Shown piece by piece: positions 52,941 through 62,864 of a stretch of DNA of 64,000 nucleotides. The position numbers were made by a program, and so were the translations under genes. The notes under the pieces were generated by a model that saw only the letters and a program-made list of their open reading frames with translations, was not told the origin of the DNA and did not search any database. Position 1 is the stretch's first letter. Each line of letters begins with the position of its first letter. This stretch comes from CAVTYH01 sp963738835 (GTDB taxonomy: Bacteria; Planctomycetota; Planctomycetia; Pirellulales; JADZDJ01): contig CAVTYH010000002.1 in assembly GCA_963738835.1 (NCBI GenBank), positions 372,001 to 436,000 on the forward strand, read 5' to 3'.

Positions 52941-54029
52941 TCAGTGCAGCACCGTATCGTCGATCACTTGCTTGTCGGCACGTTCACCGAAGAACCGATG
53001 CGTGGTGGCATCGATCGAGTTGTTGATAGAATGTACGGCCCCGTCGCAAAACACAAACTGCGTAATTGCATTGTGCGGACCACCAAATCGGCAACGGGCA
53101 GCGCCATTGCTATCGTTGGTGTCATTGAGCGGCGCCTCTGACGTTAGTCGATAATTGTCATTGCCGAAGCCACTGTACATGGTGTCGTTGTCGGCATCGT
53201 AGAATCCGTCATCGTAGTGATACGAATCCACAAATTTCTCGCCGATCAGGTAGGTATAAGTCATTCCGTCTTTAATTTGATTATCTCGCACGAGGCTCCG
53301 AAGGAACGATATGCCAGTGAATGGATCAGAGGTCCATGCCCACGGCGGCGGCGAACCCAAATAGTTGCCCCAAGAACGCGGATACTCGGCCATGCCCTGA
53401 TCGGGAGCAGCCAGGGTGCAGCCCGCCGGTTCAGGGGTGCCGGTATAAGCCGTTCCGTAATAGCGTACGCCGGAGTTAATCGCGTAATCGCCTCGAGCCG
53501 CGGTTGTCGCACCGGCGGTTTCAATGACCTTACGCGTGTTCGGCAACGTCCAGACGCCCACTCCCGGCGGCTTTTTCATATTGTCTAGCCAAAGAGGATA
53601 CGCCTGCCCGCCGCGACGGCTGGGGCAGTTCATCAATCCAAGCGGCTTGGCAACGCGAACTGCACTGGCCGCCGGATCGTTGACGGCGCTGCTGTTTTGC
53701 TGGGCGTTTTGGCCCAAATCGTGCAGTGCGTCTTGCTCGATAAACGGCAAGATGTTGTAGACCCATCCGCCCCATTGCTTTTGTTCGAAGCCGAAATCGG
53801 GATTGCCGACCCATTTTTCGCCCCAGCCGCCGGTCGGAAAATGCTTGAAGCGTTCCAGGTGCTGGAGCGTTGCTAATCCAAGCTGCTTGAGATTGTTTTG
53901 ACAGGCCGCACGCCGTCCGGCTTCACGCGCCGATTGAACGGCGGGCAGAAGGAGCGACACCAACATTCCAATGATCGCAATCACCACCAGCAACTCGACC
54001 AACGTGAAGCCACACCGAGCTTTGCGCAT
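52941..54029 (-). CDS. DUF1559 domain pseudopilin-like protein
   Basis: 362 residues from ATG 54029 (MRKARCGFTLVELLVVIAII). The prepilin leader and helix are followed by LLPAVQSAREAGRRAACQNN and a beta-rich globular part with FVFCDGAVHSINNSIDATTH near the end. Its neighbour at 54251-55438 is a paralogue in tandem on the same strand. A longer frame (to 54113) adds an unlikely N-terminus. Confidence 0.9.
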   Translation of the reverse strand: MRKARCGFTLVELLVVIAIIGMLVSLLLPAVQSAREAGRRAACQNNLKQLGLATLQHLERFKHFPTGGWGEKWVGNPDFGFEQKQWGGWVYNILPFIEQDALHDLGQNAQQNSSAVNDPAASAVRVAKPLGLMNCPSRRGGQAYPLWLDNMKKPPGVGVWTLPNTRKVIETAGATTAARGDYAINSGVRYYGTAYTGTPEPAGCTLAAPDQGMAEYPRSWGNYLGSPPPWAWTSDPFTGISFLRSLVRDNQIKDGMTYTYLIGEKFVDSYHYDDGFYDADNDTMYSGFGNDNYRLTSEAPLNDTNDSNGAARCRFGGPHNAITQFVFCDGAVHSINNSIDATTHRFFGERADKQVIDDTVLH

Positions 54030-54250
54030 GTTGCATGACAGCACCCCGCTGGGAAGTATTTCACTCCATATCGATTCCAGCGGAATCGCTGAGCGAGTGG
54101 GTGTGCCGCCCAAAATTATTTTGGGATTTTCTACGGCAGAGATCGACCGCTGAGTGGCAGGGGTCGGTTGCCATTTCGCAAGATGCCTTTAATGGTGTCG
54201 CGCTAAACGATCGGGGGCTACCCAGAGTGGGTGGTAAGGCACTTTGGCCG

Positions 54251-55438
54251 TTAATTCCCGATCAGGCTATCATCGAGGACTTTACTGTCGGCTCGCTCGC
54301 CCAGATACCGATGCGTCAGCGGGTCGATCGTGGTCGGAATGCTCTTGGTCGAGCCGTCGCAGAACGCGAAATTCACAATGCCGTTATGAGCACTGCCGAA
54401 TGCACACTGCCAATTTCCCGTGCCCGCTAGATCGGGTTGGTCACTGATCATCGTTTGGTAAGTCGCCAACGAGGAAGGTTCAGCCTGCTGTCCAGGATCG
54501 TCGGAATTGGGGTTGGCGTTCGTTGCCGGCGTCTGGGGCTTAACGTAGGTACCGCGATAATTGTCGCTCCCCATGCCGCTGTACATGTTGCCAAAATCGC
54601 CAGGAGAGTTGCCGTCATCATAATGGCGTCGGTCGACGAACTTTTCACCAAACAAGTAGGTGTGACTAGTCCCATCTTTCACATTGGCATCGCTCATCGT
54701 GCTGCGCTGGAAGAGCACGCCAGACCAACGATGATTCGTATTAAAGGCTATACCGCTTTTGCCCGAGGCGTATGTCGTGGGAAATTCGCTTCCTGAGCTC
54801 GCACCACCGGAGTTCGGGTCCAAGAAACAGCCCAGAGGAATTTCTGTTTCAGCGCCGCTGGCGCTCGTTTTATCGTAACGCACCCCGGAATTTGCGGCAT
54901 AGTCTCCCTTCGCGCCATTGACGCTCGTGTTCGGATTAACTGGCACAACGGTTGCGGAAGTAGTCACCGGATCATATGGATTAAGAGCTGCGCTAATGGG
55001 ATAAGCCTGGCCGCCCCGTCGGCTAGGGCAATTCATGAACCCCAGCGTTGTAATGACTTGTTTGCCGATATCCGTCTGCATCTGCGCGTCGTTCGATGCG
55101 TTCAAACCCTGGCCTAAATCGTGCAACGGCACGCCTTCCATATAGGGCAGTAGATTATACACCCAGCCACCTGGCTGATTGGGGCCGTTGCCGCCATCGG
55201 CGTAGCCAACCCAGCGCGGACCCCAGCCGCCTGTTGGATATCGCTTTGTCTTTTCTAAATTTGATTGCGCTGCCAAGCCAAGCTGCTTGAGGTTGTTCAT
55301 GCAGGTTGCTTTGCGGCCCGATTCGCGTGCGGCTTGCACGGCCGGAAGCAGCAGCGCCATCAGCACGCCGATGATGGAGATCACGACCAATAGTTCAACA
55401 AGCGTGAAACCGCGGCGAGCCATGGCAGGATGGGACAT
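54251..55438 (-). CDS. DUF1559 domain pseudopilin-like protein
   Basis: 395 residues from ATG 55438 (MSHPAMARRGFTLVELLVVI). Prepilin-type N-terminus, LLPAVQAARESGRKATCMNN, and conserved FAFCDGSTKSIPTTIDPLTH with the C-terminal LGERADSKVLDDSL, nearly parallel to the neighbouring copy (FFGERADKQVIDDTVL). The pair arose by duplication. 221 nt separate the two coding regions. Confidence 0.9.
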   Translation of the reverse strand: MSHPAMARRGFTLVELLVVISIIGVLMALLLPAVQAARESGRKATCMNNLKQLGLAAQSNLEKTKRYPTGGWGPRWVGYADGGNGPNQPGGWVYNLLPYMEGVPLHDLGQGLNASNDAQMQTDIGKQVITTLGFMNCPSRRGGQAYPISAALNPYDPVTTSATVVPVNPNTSVNGAKGDYAANSGVRYDKTSASGAETEIPLGCFLDPNSGGASSGSEFPTTYASGKSGIAFNTNHRWSGVLFQRSTMSDANVKDGTSHTYLFGEKFVDRRHYDDGNSPGDFGNMYSGMGSDNYRGTYVKPQTPATNANPNSDDPGQQAEPSSLATYQTMISDQPDLAGTGNWQCAFGSAHNGIVNFAFCDGSTKSIPTTIDPLTHRYLGERADSKVLDDSLIGN

Positions 55439-56096
55439 AGTGATACCCTTGAATAGCGAGCGCATTAACAACTCCAACGCCCCTTGCGAGCAAATTCCCA
55501 GCGTGAAAGCTGGTGGCCTCTTCCCACCGGTTCTGAGCTGTCGAACGCAGCCGCGGCGGGTCAATCATGTAATGTAACAGGTCTCGGGCCGGAAATGCAA
55601 ACAGTATTTAAATGGGGGAGCGGATGGGTCGAAGAGTCGAGGAGTCTAAATGTCGAAAAGATAGCGAGCCGCAGATAACCCGTAACGTGTCACGAATCCG
55701 GCAAACATCAGGGAAATCACAGGGAAATAGCCAATCGGCCCACTGGGTCAACAGCTTCCTTTTCCGCCGCTCCACAACTCTTGGACTTTTCGACTCTTGG
55801 ATTTTTGACGCTGCGACTTATCGATTTTTCAGTCCTGTTCCCCTGTCAGGCCTGGGTCGTCCAACGACACCGTATCCGGGTACGGTCGCGCCAGGTTTGC
55901 GGGTCGTTTTAGCCGATTGGCTAATGCCAGACCGCGGATTGTCTTTTGACAACGCCTTGGGGGAAACCTAAATTTCCAGCGGTAAGGAAAAATCGTCGAA
56001 ATCGATCTGTTTTGTTACAGCGGTGCGCCGTGGCCGATGATTTTCTGCACCGCTGGACAAGGCTAAGAGCTTGAATTCAACCAGAAACTTCACCCG
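55439..56096. other. Spacer with dispersed repeats, no gene recognised
   Basis: GGGTCGAAGAGTCGA (55626-55640) and a partner TGGACTTTTCGACTCTTGGA (55782-55801) belong to the repeat family seen after nuoF. CCGTA-TCCGGG-TACGG near 55870 is a short hairpin. Nothing else was recognised. Confidence 0.5.
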
Positions 56097-57638
56097 ATGA
56101 ATGCAGCTTTGAATTCCGCATCGTTGGAGACCGCCGCGAGCTCGCTGCTCGTGGTAATCGGCTTGTCGGCCGCCGTCGTTGAAATGCTCATGGGCGTGGC
56201 CTTGGGTTGGTGGCTGCGCGGCGGCAAAAAGACGGCATTTGCAAACCATCCCGATCACCACCCTCTGCACGCCGAAGCAGAGCACGCACTGACGAATCTG
56301 CACGAATTGACGCATCAGGTGAAGACTGATGTCGGCGCGCATTCGACGGAAGTCAAAGCGATCAGCAACGAGCTTAGCGCGGCAAAATGAAAATGGCACG
56401 GCCCTCGACGACAACGTGCTATCGGCAGTCACAAAAATCTTGCAAGCCAATGATCGGCTCACCGAACAGCTGCATATTGCCGAGTCGAAACTGCATGAAC
56501 AGGCCGAGCAAATCAAGCTGCACGCGGCTCATGCCCTGACCGATTCATTGACCGGCCTCGGCAATCGTCGAGCTTTCGATTTTGAATTGGCCCGCCGCGT
56601 TTCCGAATTCGAACGTCACGGCGCCACGTTCTGTCTGCTGCTGTTGGATGTCGATCATTTCAAGAAGTTCAACGATGCCCACGGGCATCTGGCAGGGGAC
56701 GAAGTGCTGCGAACGATCGGGCGAACTTTGAAAACCGCGGTCCGCACGGCCGATTTTGTGGCGCGCTATGGCGGCGAAGAGTTTGGCATTATCGTGCCGC
56801 AGACCGCAATCACCGCAGCCTTGGCGGGCGCTGAGCGCGTACGGACCGAAGTCGAGCGTGCCGAGTGTCAGTTCGACGGCAAGAATTTGCACGTGACCGT
56901 GAGCATTGGCCTGCGCAAATGGTCGCCGCTCAAAGTGCCGCGCTCTTGGTGCAAGCGGCCGATCAAGCGCTGTACACAGCCAAGCAAGGAGGCCGCAACC
57001 AGGTGCAACTCTTCCAAGGGCAGCCCGAGGCGGAGAAAACGTTGGCGGTTCCGACGCAGTCGAAATCCGACACGGAATTACGGGCAGTGCGTGGCAACGA
57101 CGCGCGGACCGACACGCAAACTGGACTGCCCAATCGAACCGCATTTTGTGAAGACGTTCACCGTCGGCTGGCCGAAACCAAACGGCATGGCCACCGCTTG
57201 TCGATCGTTTTGCTGAAAGTCGATAATCTTCGCGAACTATTGGCCAAACACGGCTCGCCGATGGAAGACCTGATTCTGTGCACTTGCACGCAATTTCTGT
57301 CGGCAGCGATGCGCGATATGGATTTGGTCGCTCGACACGATTCCGAGACGTTTGGCATTGTGCTGCCCGGCACAGCCTTGGTGCATGCATCGTCGGCTGC
57401 CGAGCGATTACGAACAGCCGTCGAGCGCTGCCCTCTGCAACTCGATCATCACAAATTCAGCTTCACGGTGAGCGTGGGCGTGGCGGAAGCCTTGAGAGAC
57501 GAAGACCTGGTGACGTTCATCAAGCGAGCGGAAGCAGCCAAACAAGCCTCGCAGACGGGCGGCGGCAACCGCGTACATTTCCACACCGGCACAGCAGTGG
57601 AGCGGGTGCCCAAGCAAGCCGCTGTTAGTGAAGTGTAA
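56097..57638 (+). CDS. Membrane-bound double-GGDEF protein, reading frame interrupted twice
   Basis: ATG 56097. N-terminal helix SSLLVVIGLSAAVVEMLMGV. Frame breaks near 56385 and 56925 must be bridged. First GGDEF domain: DSLTGLGNRRAFDFELARRV, LDVDHFKKFNDAHGHLAGDE and RYGGEEFGIIVPQ (active-type GGEEF). It continues (after the second break) LVQAADQALYTAKQGGRNQV. Second GGDEF-like domain: DTQTGLPNRTAFCEDVHRRL with RHDSETFGIVLPG, in which GGDEF is replaced, so it is probably inactive and regulatory. The protein would make cyclic di-GMP. Confidence 0.8.
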
Positions 57639-57748
57639 GCGGCACTTTCATAAAGCCGCCGATGGCATCGGCGGTGGCAATGCGCAACGGCTTTAATACA
57701 ACCAGCGGCATGCAAACGCGAATGCCATTCGCGGCTTTATGTGAGCAA

Positions 57749-58196
57749 TCAAGAGCACTGCCCGCAGCGGCCCTTCAGCAGCACTTCTGTGATTTTGCCG
57801 ATGCGTGATTGTTTGCTGCCCGTGCGCTGGTTTGATGTTGATGCTGACGCTGGAAAGGCACGCCACATCGCCGCAATCGATGCACACGAAATGCGGATGT
57901 TCGCCCGCATGATTGCCGGCGGTCCGCCGCAGTTCGAATCGCCACACGTGGTCGCCCAATTCAATGCGGGCCACGATTCCGGCTTCCGTCAGTTCGATGA
58001 GATTGCGGTAGATGGTGGCGCGATCGAATCCACGCGGCTGCAAAGCTTCGGCCACCTGGGCATGCGAAAGGGGGCGCGTGGCATCGACTAATTGCTGCAT
58101 CACCCACAGCCGAGCCGCCGTGCACCGCAAACCAGCAGAGCGCAATCGCTCGCGGACTTTTTGCAGCGCGGGTAATGCGGTCGATGGTTTGGGCAT
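57749..58196 (-). CDS. Fur-family transcriptional regulator, reading frame interrupted near the end
   Basis: MPKPSTALPALQKVRERLRS; winged helix (RLWVMQQLVDATRPLSHAQV, ATIYRNLIELTEAGIVARI), then GDHVWRFELRR and HPHFVCIDCGDVACL with zinc Cys. Near 57828 the frame shifts, and the proper ending SKQSRIGKITEVLLKGRCGQ with CS is found in the next frame, with stop at 57749. The Cys-x2-Cys pair is thus completed by CGQC. Metal or peroxide sensing is likely; the regulon is not visible. Confidence 0.85.
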
Positions 58197-58308
58197 TACG
58201 GGCAGTATCGCATGTAGATGTGTTTTTTGAGGCGGAGCTTGCTCCGCGTTTCCCGCGCAAAATCGCCGGGCAAGCCCGGCGCTACACGGCGTTTTCGATC
58301 TTTCAATT

Positions 58309-58845
58309 CTACTTGCCGGCCATCACTTGCAAAATGCCGCGGCAGAAATCGGGCAGATCGTCGGGCTTGCGGCTGGAGACGAAATTCCTGTCGATCACCA
58401 CGGCAGCGTCTTCCCAAACAGCGCCGGCGTTGACCAAATCGTCTTTGATTCCCGGCGATCCGGTGACGCGCACGCCGCGGTAGATGCCGGCCGAAATGGG
58501 GATCCAGCCGGCATGACAGATGGCGGCCACCAATTTATTTGCCGAGGCGAAATCGCGGACCAACTGCAACACTTTGGGATCGCGCCGCAGTTTGTCGGGC
58601 ATGAAACCGCCGGGCACCACAAGCCCATCAAAATCGGCAGCACGCACTTCGGAAATCGCGGCATCCGACGTGCATGGATAACCGTTCTTGCCTTCGTATT
58701 TGTAGTTCGCCTTCGGTCCGGCCACGGTGACTGCGGCACCGGCTTCGATCAGCCGCAGCTTGGGATACCACAATTCAAGGTCTTCGTAGATGTCGTCGAC
58801 GAAGACGAGAAACTTCTTGCCGGCTAAGGGACGATCAGTTGACAT
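58309..58845 (-). CDS. DJ-1/PfpI family protein
   Basis: 178 residues. KKFLVFVDDIYEDLELWYPK (conserved Glu), GLVVPGGFMPDKLRRD and VAAICHAGWIPISAGIYRGV with the nucleophile Cys of the C-H-A-G elbow are diagnostic. Such proteins are proteases, deglycases or chaperones related to class I amidotransferases. Monocistronic. Confidence 0.9.
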   Translation of the reverse strand: MSTDRPLAGKKFLVFVDDIYEDLELWYPKLRLIEAGAAVTVAGPKANYKYEGKNGYPCTSDAAISEVRAADFDGLVVPGGFMPDKLRRDPKVLQLVRDFASANKLVAAICHAGWIPISAGIYRGVRVTGSPGIKDDLVNAGAVWEDAAVVIDRNFVSSRKPDDLPDFCRGILQVMAGK

Positions 58846-58890
58846 GACAATCGAATTTTGGAAGTCAAAGAGAATAGATTTGACCGTGGT

Positions 58891-59238
58891 TTATTTCAGT
58901 CCTGGCGCACCCGAACCGGGCTGCTGATTCGCCGGCGCAGGCTTTCTGTCCAGTGGCACCCAAGTGTAGAAACGTTTGCCACCGATATCGGTTGGCCACA
59001 ACAGCCAGGTGTCGCCGGTGATGCTATCCAACAGAATGGTGCTGTTCACGGCACCGCGCTGCGAGCCGCCTTGCATCTCGCTGCTAGGTGCTAAATCGGC
59101 ACGATAAATTTGCCATCGTCCTGTGTTGGCCTGCGGGGCTGGATTGTCTGCCAGAGCGCGCGATTGAGAACACGCACAGCCGACCAGCACAGCCAAAAAA
59201 ACATAAACGACCAGATGACGTTGCAGCATGCGATGCAT
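58891..59238 (-). CDS. Small putative lipoprotein
   Basis: 115 residues. MHRMLQRHLVVYVFLAVLVG followed by CACSQS: a lipobox (LVGC). The mature part contains RGAVNSTILLDSITGDTWLL, which resembles short planctomycete proteins that carry a 'LDTxTGxTW' strand pair. No known domain. Confidence 0.65.
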   Translation of the reverse strand: MHRMLQRHLVVYVFLAVLVGCACSQSRALADNPAPQANTGRWQIYRADLAPSSEMQGGSQRGAVNSTILLDSITGDTWLLWPTDIGGKRFYTWVPLDRKPAPANQQPGSGAPGLK

Positions 59239-59999
59239 CTCCCGATTATCCAGGTGTGGCGATAGCGTCCCGACAAGCTCATGCGCCCGCCGGGGCGACG
59301 GGCACCTGTGAGTTTAACAGGCCTGGACGGTTGCGGCACTATGCCTTGTAGCCAGGTCGTGATGCCGTTTGAAATGCGCGGGCGGAGGGGGTGTGAGTCG
59401 TTCTCGAAGATGATGCTCAAAGCTTGGGAAAATCCTTCCTTTCGAAAATGGCTCCGACCCCTTCGCGCACAGCTCGCGCCAAACGGCTTTTACTGCCCTG
59501 TACGCTACGGTTTTCTCTGATCATCCGGGCATTACATTTGGAGCAAAATATCGAAGTGAGCATCGTCCCGAGCGTAGCACCAGCGTCTCAATTTGAGACT
59601 GCCACTCTGGCAAACGGCATGTTTTCGGAGCCAATTTACCGGTTTTCCGAAAAAATCTGCAAAATCTAATTTCAGTGTAATGGTCCATGATTTCATCATA
59701 AGTCACTTGTTCAAAATATTTTACGGCACTTATCCAACCGTCGGTCATTCGTCAAGCAATCCTAGCGTAACCGGCAGGCACACCGGTTGCGACTCTGGGT
59801 GCGGCAACAGTCTACGGCCTAGCAAAGCGGCACTTGTTTTCGTCATAACCCCTTATCTCAATCGCTTTGCTCGATGGTCGGCCACAAGGTAAATGCCATG
59901 TATAATGCTCACGCTTTAACACCGAGGATGGGAGTCTTGCCGAGCTTTGGCTCAGGTTCGGTCCGCCGGCGAACTCTCGCAAAATCGGCCCGTATAGAA
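59239..59999. other. Spacer without a recognised gene
   Basis: The only structure noted is GTCTCAA-T-TTGAGAC at 59585-59599. Open frames of 75-110 codons are shadows. A promoter for the sigma factor gene probably lies in the last 100 nt but could not be identified. Confidence 0.45.
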
Positions 60000-60656
60000 A
60001 TGAGTAGTGCCATTGACCGACAGAGCGAAACCGAGGCTCCGGTCCAGGCGTGGTCGCAGCAATCCGATGAGGAGTTGCTGCTCCATTATCGCCTGCACCA
60101 GAATCGGCGTGCCTTTGAGGAACTGGTTCACCGTTATGAACGCGAATTGTACAGCTACCTGCGTCGCTATTTAGCCGACGCCACGCTGGCCGAAGACGTG
60201 TTCCAGACAACGTTCCTGCAACTGCACCTGAAGGCCGAGCAGTTTGAAGAAGGACGCAAGGTCCGTCCCTGGCTCTACACCATTGCCACCAATCAGGCGA
60301 TCGATGCCCAGCGCCGCAATCGGCGTCACAAAATGGTCAGTTTGGATCGCCGCGGCAATAACGAGTCGGTGCGCGACGATGTTGGTTCTTTGATCGAACT
60401 GTTGACGAGCAAAGAACCAGGCGCGGCCACGAACCTGGAAGGCGAAGAACGACGCAAGTGGATCCAAAACGCAGTGAACGATTTACCGGAAGCGCTGCGG
60501 CAAGCGGTGCTGCTGGTTTACTACCAGGGATTGAAATATCGCGAAGCGGCCGATGTGCTAAATATACCTGTGGGAACAGTGAAGAGTCGGATGCACGCGG
60601 CCCTGTTGAAGCTGAATGAAGCCTGGACTCAAACCCATCCGACCGACCATGAGTAA
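60000..60656 (+). CDS. ECF-type RNA polymerase sigma factor
   Basis: 218 residues from ATG 60000; an upstream ATG at 59874 is in frame but adds an atypical tail. Region 2: AFEELVHRYERELYSYLRRY and LAEDVFQTTFLQLHLKAEQF. Region 4: LPEALRQAVLLVYYQGLKYR followed by EAADVLNIPVGTVKSRMHAA. It overlaps the anti-sigma gene by 8 nt, which suggests translational coupling. Confidence 0.9.
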   Translation: MSSAIDRQSETEAPVQAWSQQSDEELLLHYRLHQNRRAFEELVHRYERELYSYLRRYLADATLAEDVFQTTFLQLHLKAEQFEEGRKVRPWLYTIATNQAIDAQRRNRRHKMVSLDRRGNNESVRDDVGSLIELLTSKEPGAATNLEGEERRKWIQNAVNDLPEALRQAVLLVYYQGLKYREAADVLNIPVGTVKSRMHAALLKLNEAWTQTHPTDHE

Positions 60657-61618
60657 TCCGATGCGCGAGCATTTGGTGGGCTATTTGTTAAATGCAGTTG
60701 AGCCTGATGAGCGCAGGCAAGTCGAACAATATCTGGCAACCGACGAGTCGCTCCGCCAAGATTTGAAACGTCTCGAGGCTGGTTTGCAACCGCTGCAGGC
60801 GGATCAAATTCACCACGAGCCGCCGGTCGGCTTGGCTCACGCGCTGCTGCCAATTTGTTTATTCGCGCACCGATGTAATGCCGGTAGCGCTCTCGCCGGT
60901 CGGCACGATCGGCGGAACGGTAAGCAAGCGGCGTTGGTCGTGGCTCGATTTATCAGTCGCCGGCGCCATTGCGGTGGCCGTGGCGGTGCTGCTTCTGCCC
61001 GCAATTTATCAAAGTAACGCCCATGCACGGTTGCTCGCCTGCCAGAGCAATTTGAAAGACATCGGCTATGCGACGGCCTCTTATAGCGATCACAACGGCG
61101 GTTACTATCCGGCCGCACAGCCAGGCGAACCAGTCGGCACGTGGGCGCCGATGTTAGTCAGTCAGGGCTTTTTGCCGCAAGGTGATCGTGCGATGGTCTG
61201 TCCCTCGTCGAAACTGGCTGAAGAACGCCAGTTCCATGTGCCCAGCAAAGAAGAATTCGAGCAGATGGTGCGCACGATGAGCCCTTCTGAATTGGCCTCG
61301 GCACTCGAAAAACTCAGTGGCAGCTATGGTGAAACGCTGGGCTACACCAACGATGGAAAAGTGTATCGAGTGCAACGCAACCGGCATCGTCCTGGTTTTG
61401 CCGTGGCTTCTGATTTACCCGGCGAACATGCCGCCAACAGCCCGAACCATGGCAGTCGTGGTGGTCAAAATGTGTTATTTGAAGATGGCCGCGTCGAGCA
61501 CCAGATGAATGCCGGGACCGCCGGCGGCGACAACATTTTCCTCAATGGTCGCGGGGAAGTCGGTCCAGGTGTTGACGAGAACGATTCGGTAATTGTGCCC
61601 GCGTCTTTCCGGCCCTAG
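60649..61618 (+). CDS. Anti-sigma factor with DUF1559-like C-terminal domain, reading frame interrupted
   Basis: ATG 60649: MSNPMREHLVGYLLNAVEPD, the zinc-finger-like anti-sigma N-terminus lacking Cys. Near 60845 the frame shifts; the continuation reads CQFVYSRTDVMPVALSP, then a helix (DLSVAGAIAVAVAVLLLPAI) and YQSNAHARLLACQSNLKDIG, a pseudopilin/DUF1559-like region with NVLFEDGRVEHQMN at the end. The N-terminal part would bind sigma in the cytoplasm; the C-terminal part is outside the membrane and could sense. Confidence 0.78.
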
Positions 61619-61934
61619 TGACGAATTCTCGCCACGCAATTTGCGAACCATGTTGACGAGAATCAACATCGTCCGCGTCGGGTAATTGCCGTTCTTGGCA
61701 AGTCACATTCGCTGTAAATGATTGAGCGTGGGCGACTTGGGCGCGGTCGTCGGCTCCGCTGACGAGCAGCAGCGAGTGATTGGCACTCCGCCTGCAATCG
61801 TTTCTAACACATCTCCCCCGCGGTTCTCCCCCCGATCCGCATTGCCGCACGCGGCGTGAAGAGCCTTTGTCCCCTTGGGCTCTTCCGCCGCCGCGGCAAA
61901 CTAAGCTCCGTCTACTGAATGTCACTGACTTTGC
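61619..61934. other. Spacer without a recognised gene
   Basis: No convincing coding region, RNA gene or hairpin was found. TGTTGACGAGA occurs twice (61571 and 61652), once in the end of the previous gene. Confidence 0.4.
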
Positions 61935-62783
61935 ATGCAGGCACGCGAACTTGTTGAACTGGCGGCGTTTGTTGCGGCGGAAAAGCACGCACTTTTGAGT
62001 GGTGGTCAGCGGGTTTCGAAAACAGCCCTGGCTCAATACTGGACGGCTTCGAAATGCCGACTCGATCGTTGGGGCCGCGCACTTCGGTCTGGATTGACTC
62101 AGGCAACCGCGGACATCGACCAAGTCATCACGCCTGGCCGCCATCTTCGCTCGATGTGCGAAGAGATTCTCGTCAGTGAAATGCTGACTCGTGTTTGGTC
62201 CGCTGTTTTGGCAATTCTTGACTCGCAATTTGGCGACAGTGAAGCACAACCGATTGCCGCCAGCGTGCTGGCCGGACACATCGAAATTTCCAACCGCGTG
62301 CTCGGCGCTCTCACCACCGATCGGTATTTTTCCGTGTCGGCGATTAAAGATCTGAATCGACTCCGCCGCCTCACCGAACGCTGGACCGATTTGCTGCTGG
62401 GCAGTTTGAATGATCCGCGCTTCACCGGCGCCTTCGCCCACAATACCGATCGTGCCGCGGACTTCGCCGAAGATTTCAACTGCCATCAATCGGTCTCCAC
62501 GCGGCAGCAATCGTGGTTGTTGTTGCGGGCCTCTCTCTACACGACCTTCGCCAGGCGACTTTCTGAACAAGCGCCCAACCAAGATTTGAACAGTCGCATC
62601 GCCGGGGCCATTCTGGCCTGTTTTCCTTCGGAAGCATTCGATTCCGCCGGCGTCTATCATTCGCTGTGGCTGCAAAAGCTCTCCGCAACGGCCTCCGATA
62701 TGCAAGTGCTCGTGGCGCAAATTTCTCGACGACGGAATGGCAAATCTCAATTCCCTCTCCCGCGACAGGGAGGGTTAGGGTGA
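61935..62783 (+). CDS. Conserved hypothetical protein, mostly helical
   Basis: 282 residues starting MQARELVELAAFVAAEKHAL. Helical and soluble, with LVSEMLTRVWSAVLAILDSQ, SRLRRLTERWTDLL-type helices and RAADFAEDFNCHQSV. No domain was recognised. The last dozen residues (SQFPLPRQGGLG) are coded by a REP element, so the native C-terminus has probably been replaced. Confidence 0.65.
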   Translation: MQARELVELAAFVAAEKHALLSGGQRVSKTALAQYWTASKCRLDRWGRALRSGLTQATADIDQVITPGRHLRSMCEEILVSEMLTRVWSAVLAILDSQFGDSEAQPIAASVLAGHIEISNRVLGALTTDRYFSVSAIKDLNRLRRLTERWTDLLLGSLNDPRFTGAFAHNTDRAADFAEDFNCHQSVSTRQQSWLLLRASLYTTFARRLSEQAPNQDLNSRIAGAILACFPSEAFDSAGVYHSLWLQKLSATASDMQVLVAQISRRRNGKSQFPLPRQGGLG

Positions 62784-62864
62784 GGGTTGTCCGGAGTGCG
62801 GAATTGCAATCGTGTCGATACAGATCCCCTTCACCCCGGCCCTCTCCCGCCAGGGGAGAGGGAG
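62751..62864. repeat. Two REP copies between convergent genes
   Basis: TTCCCTCTCCCGCGACAGGG with AGGGTTAGGGTGAGGG at 62751-62786, and CCCCGGCCCTCTCCCGCCAG with GGGAGAGGGAG at 62834-62864. They lie between the hypothetical gene and the ABC ATPase and enter the 3' ends of both frames. Same family as 34641 and 43236. Confidence 0.75.

Noticed and set aside
59585..59599. GTCTCAA-T-TTGAGAC palindrome
   Set aside because: Short, isolated, not near a promoter-like element; no function can be supported.
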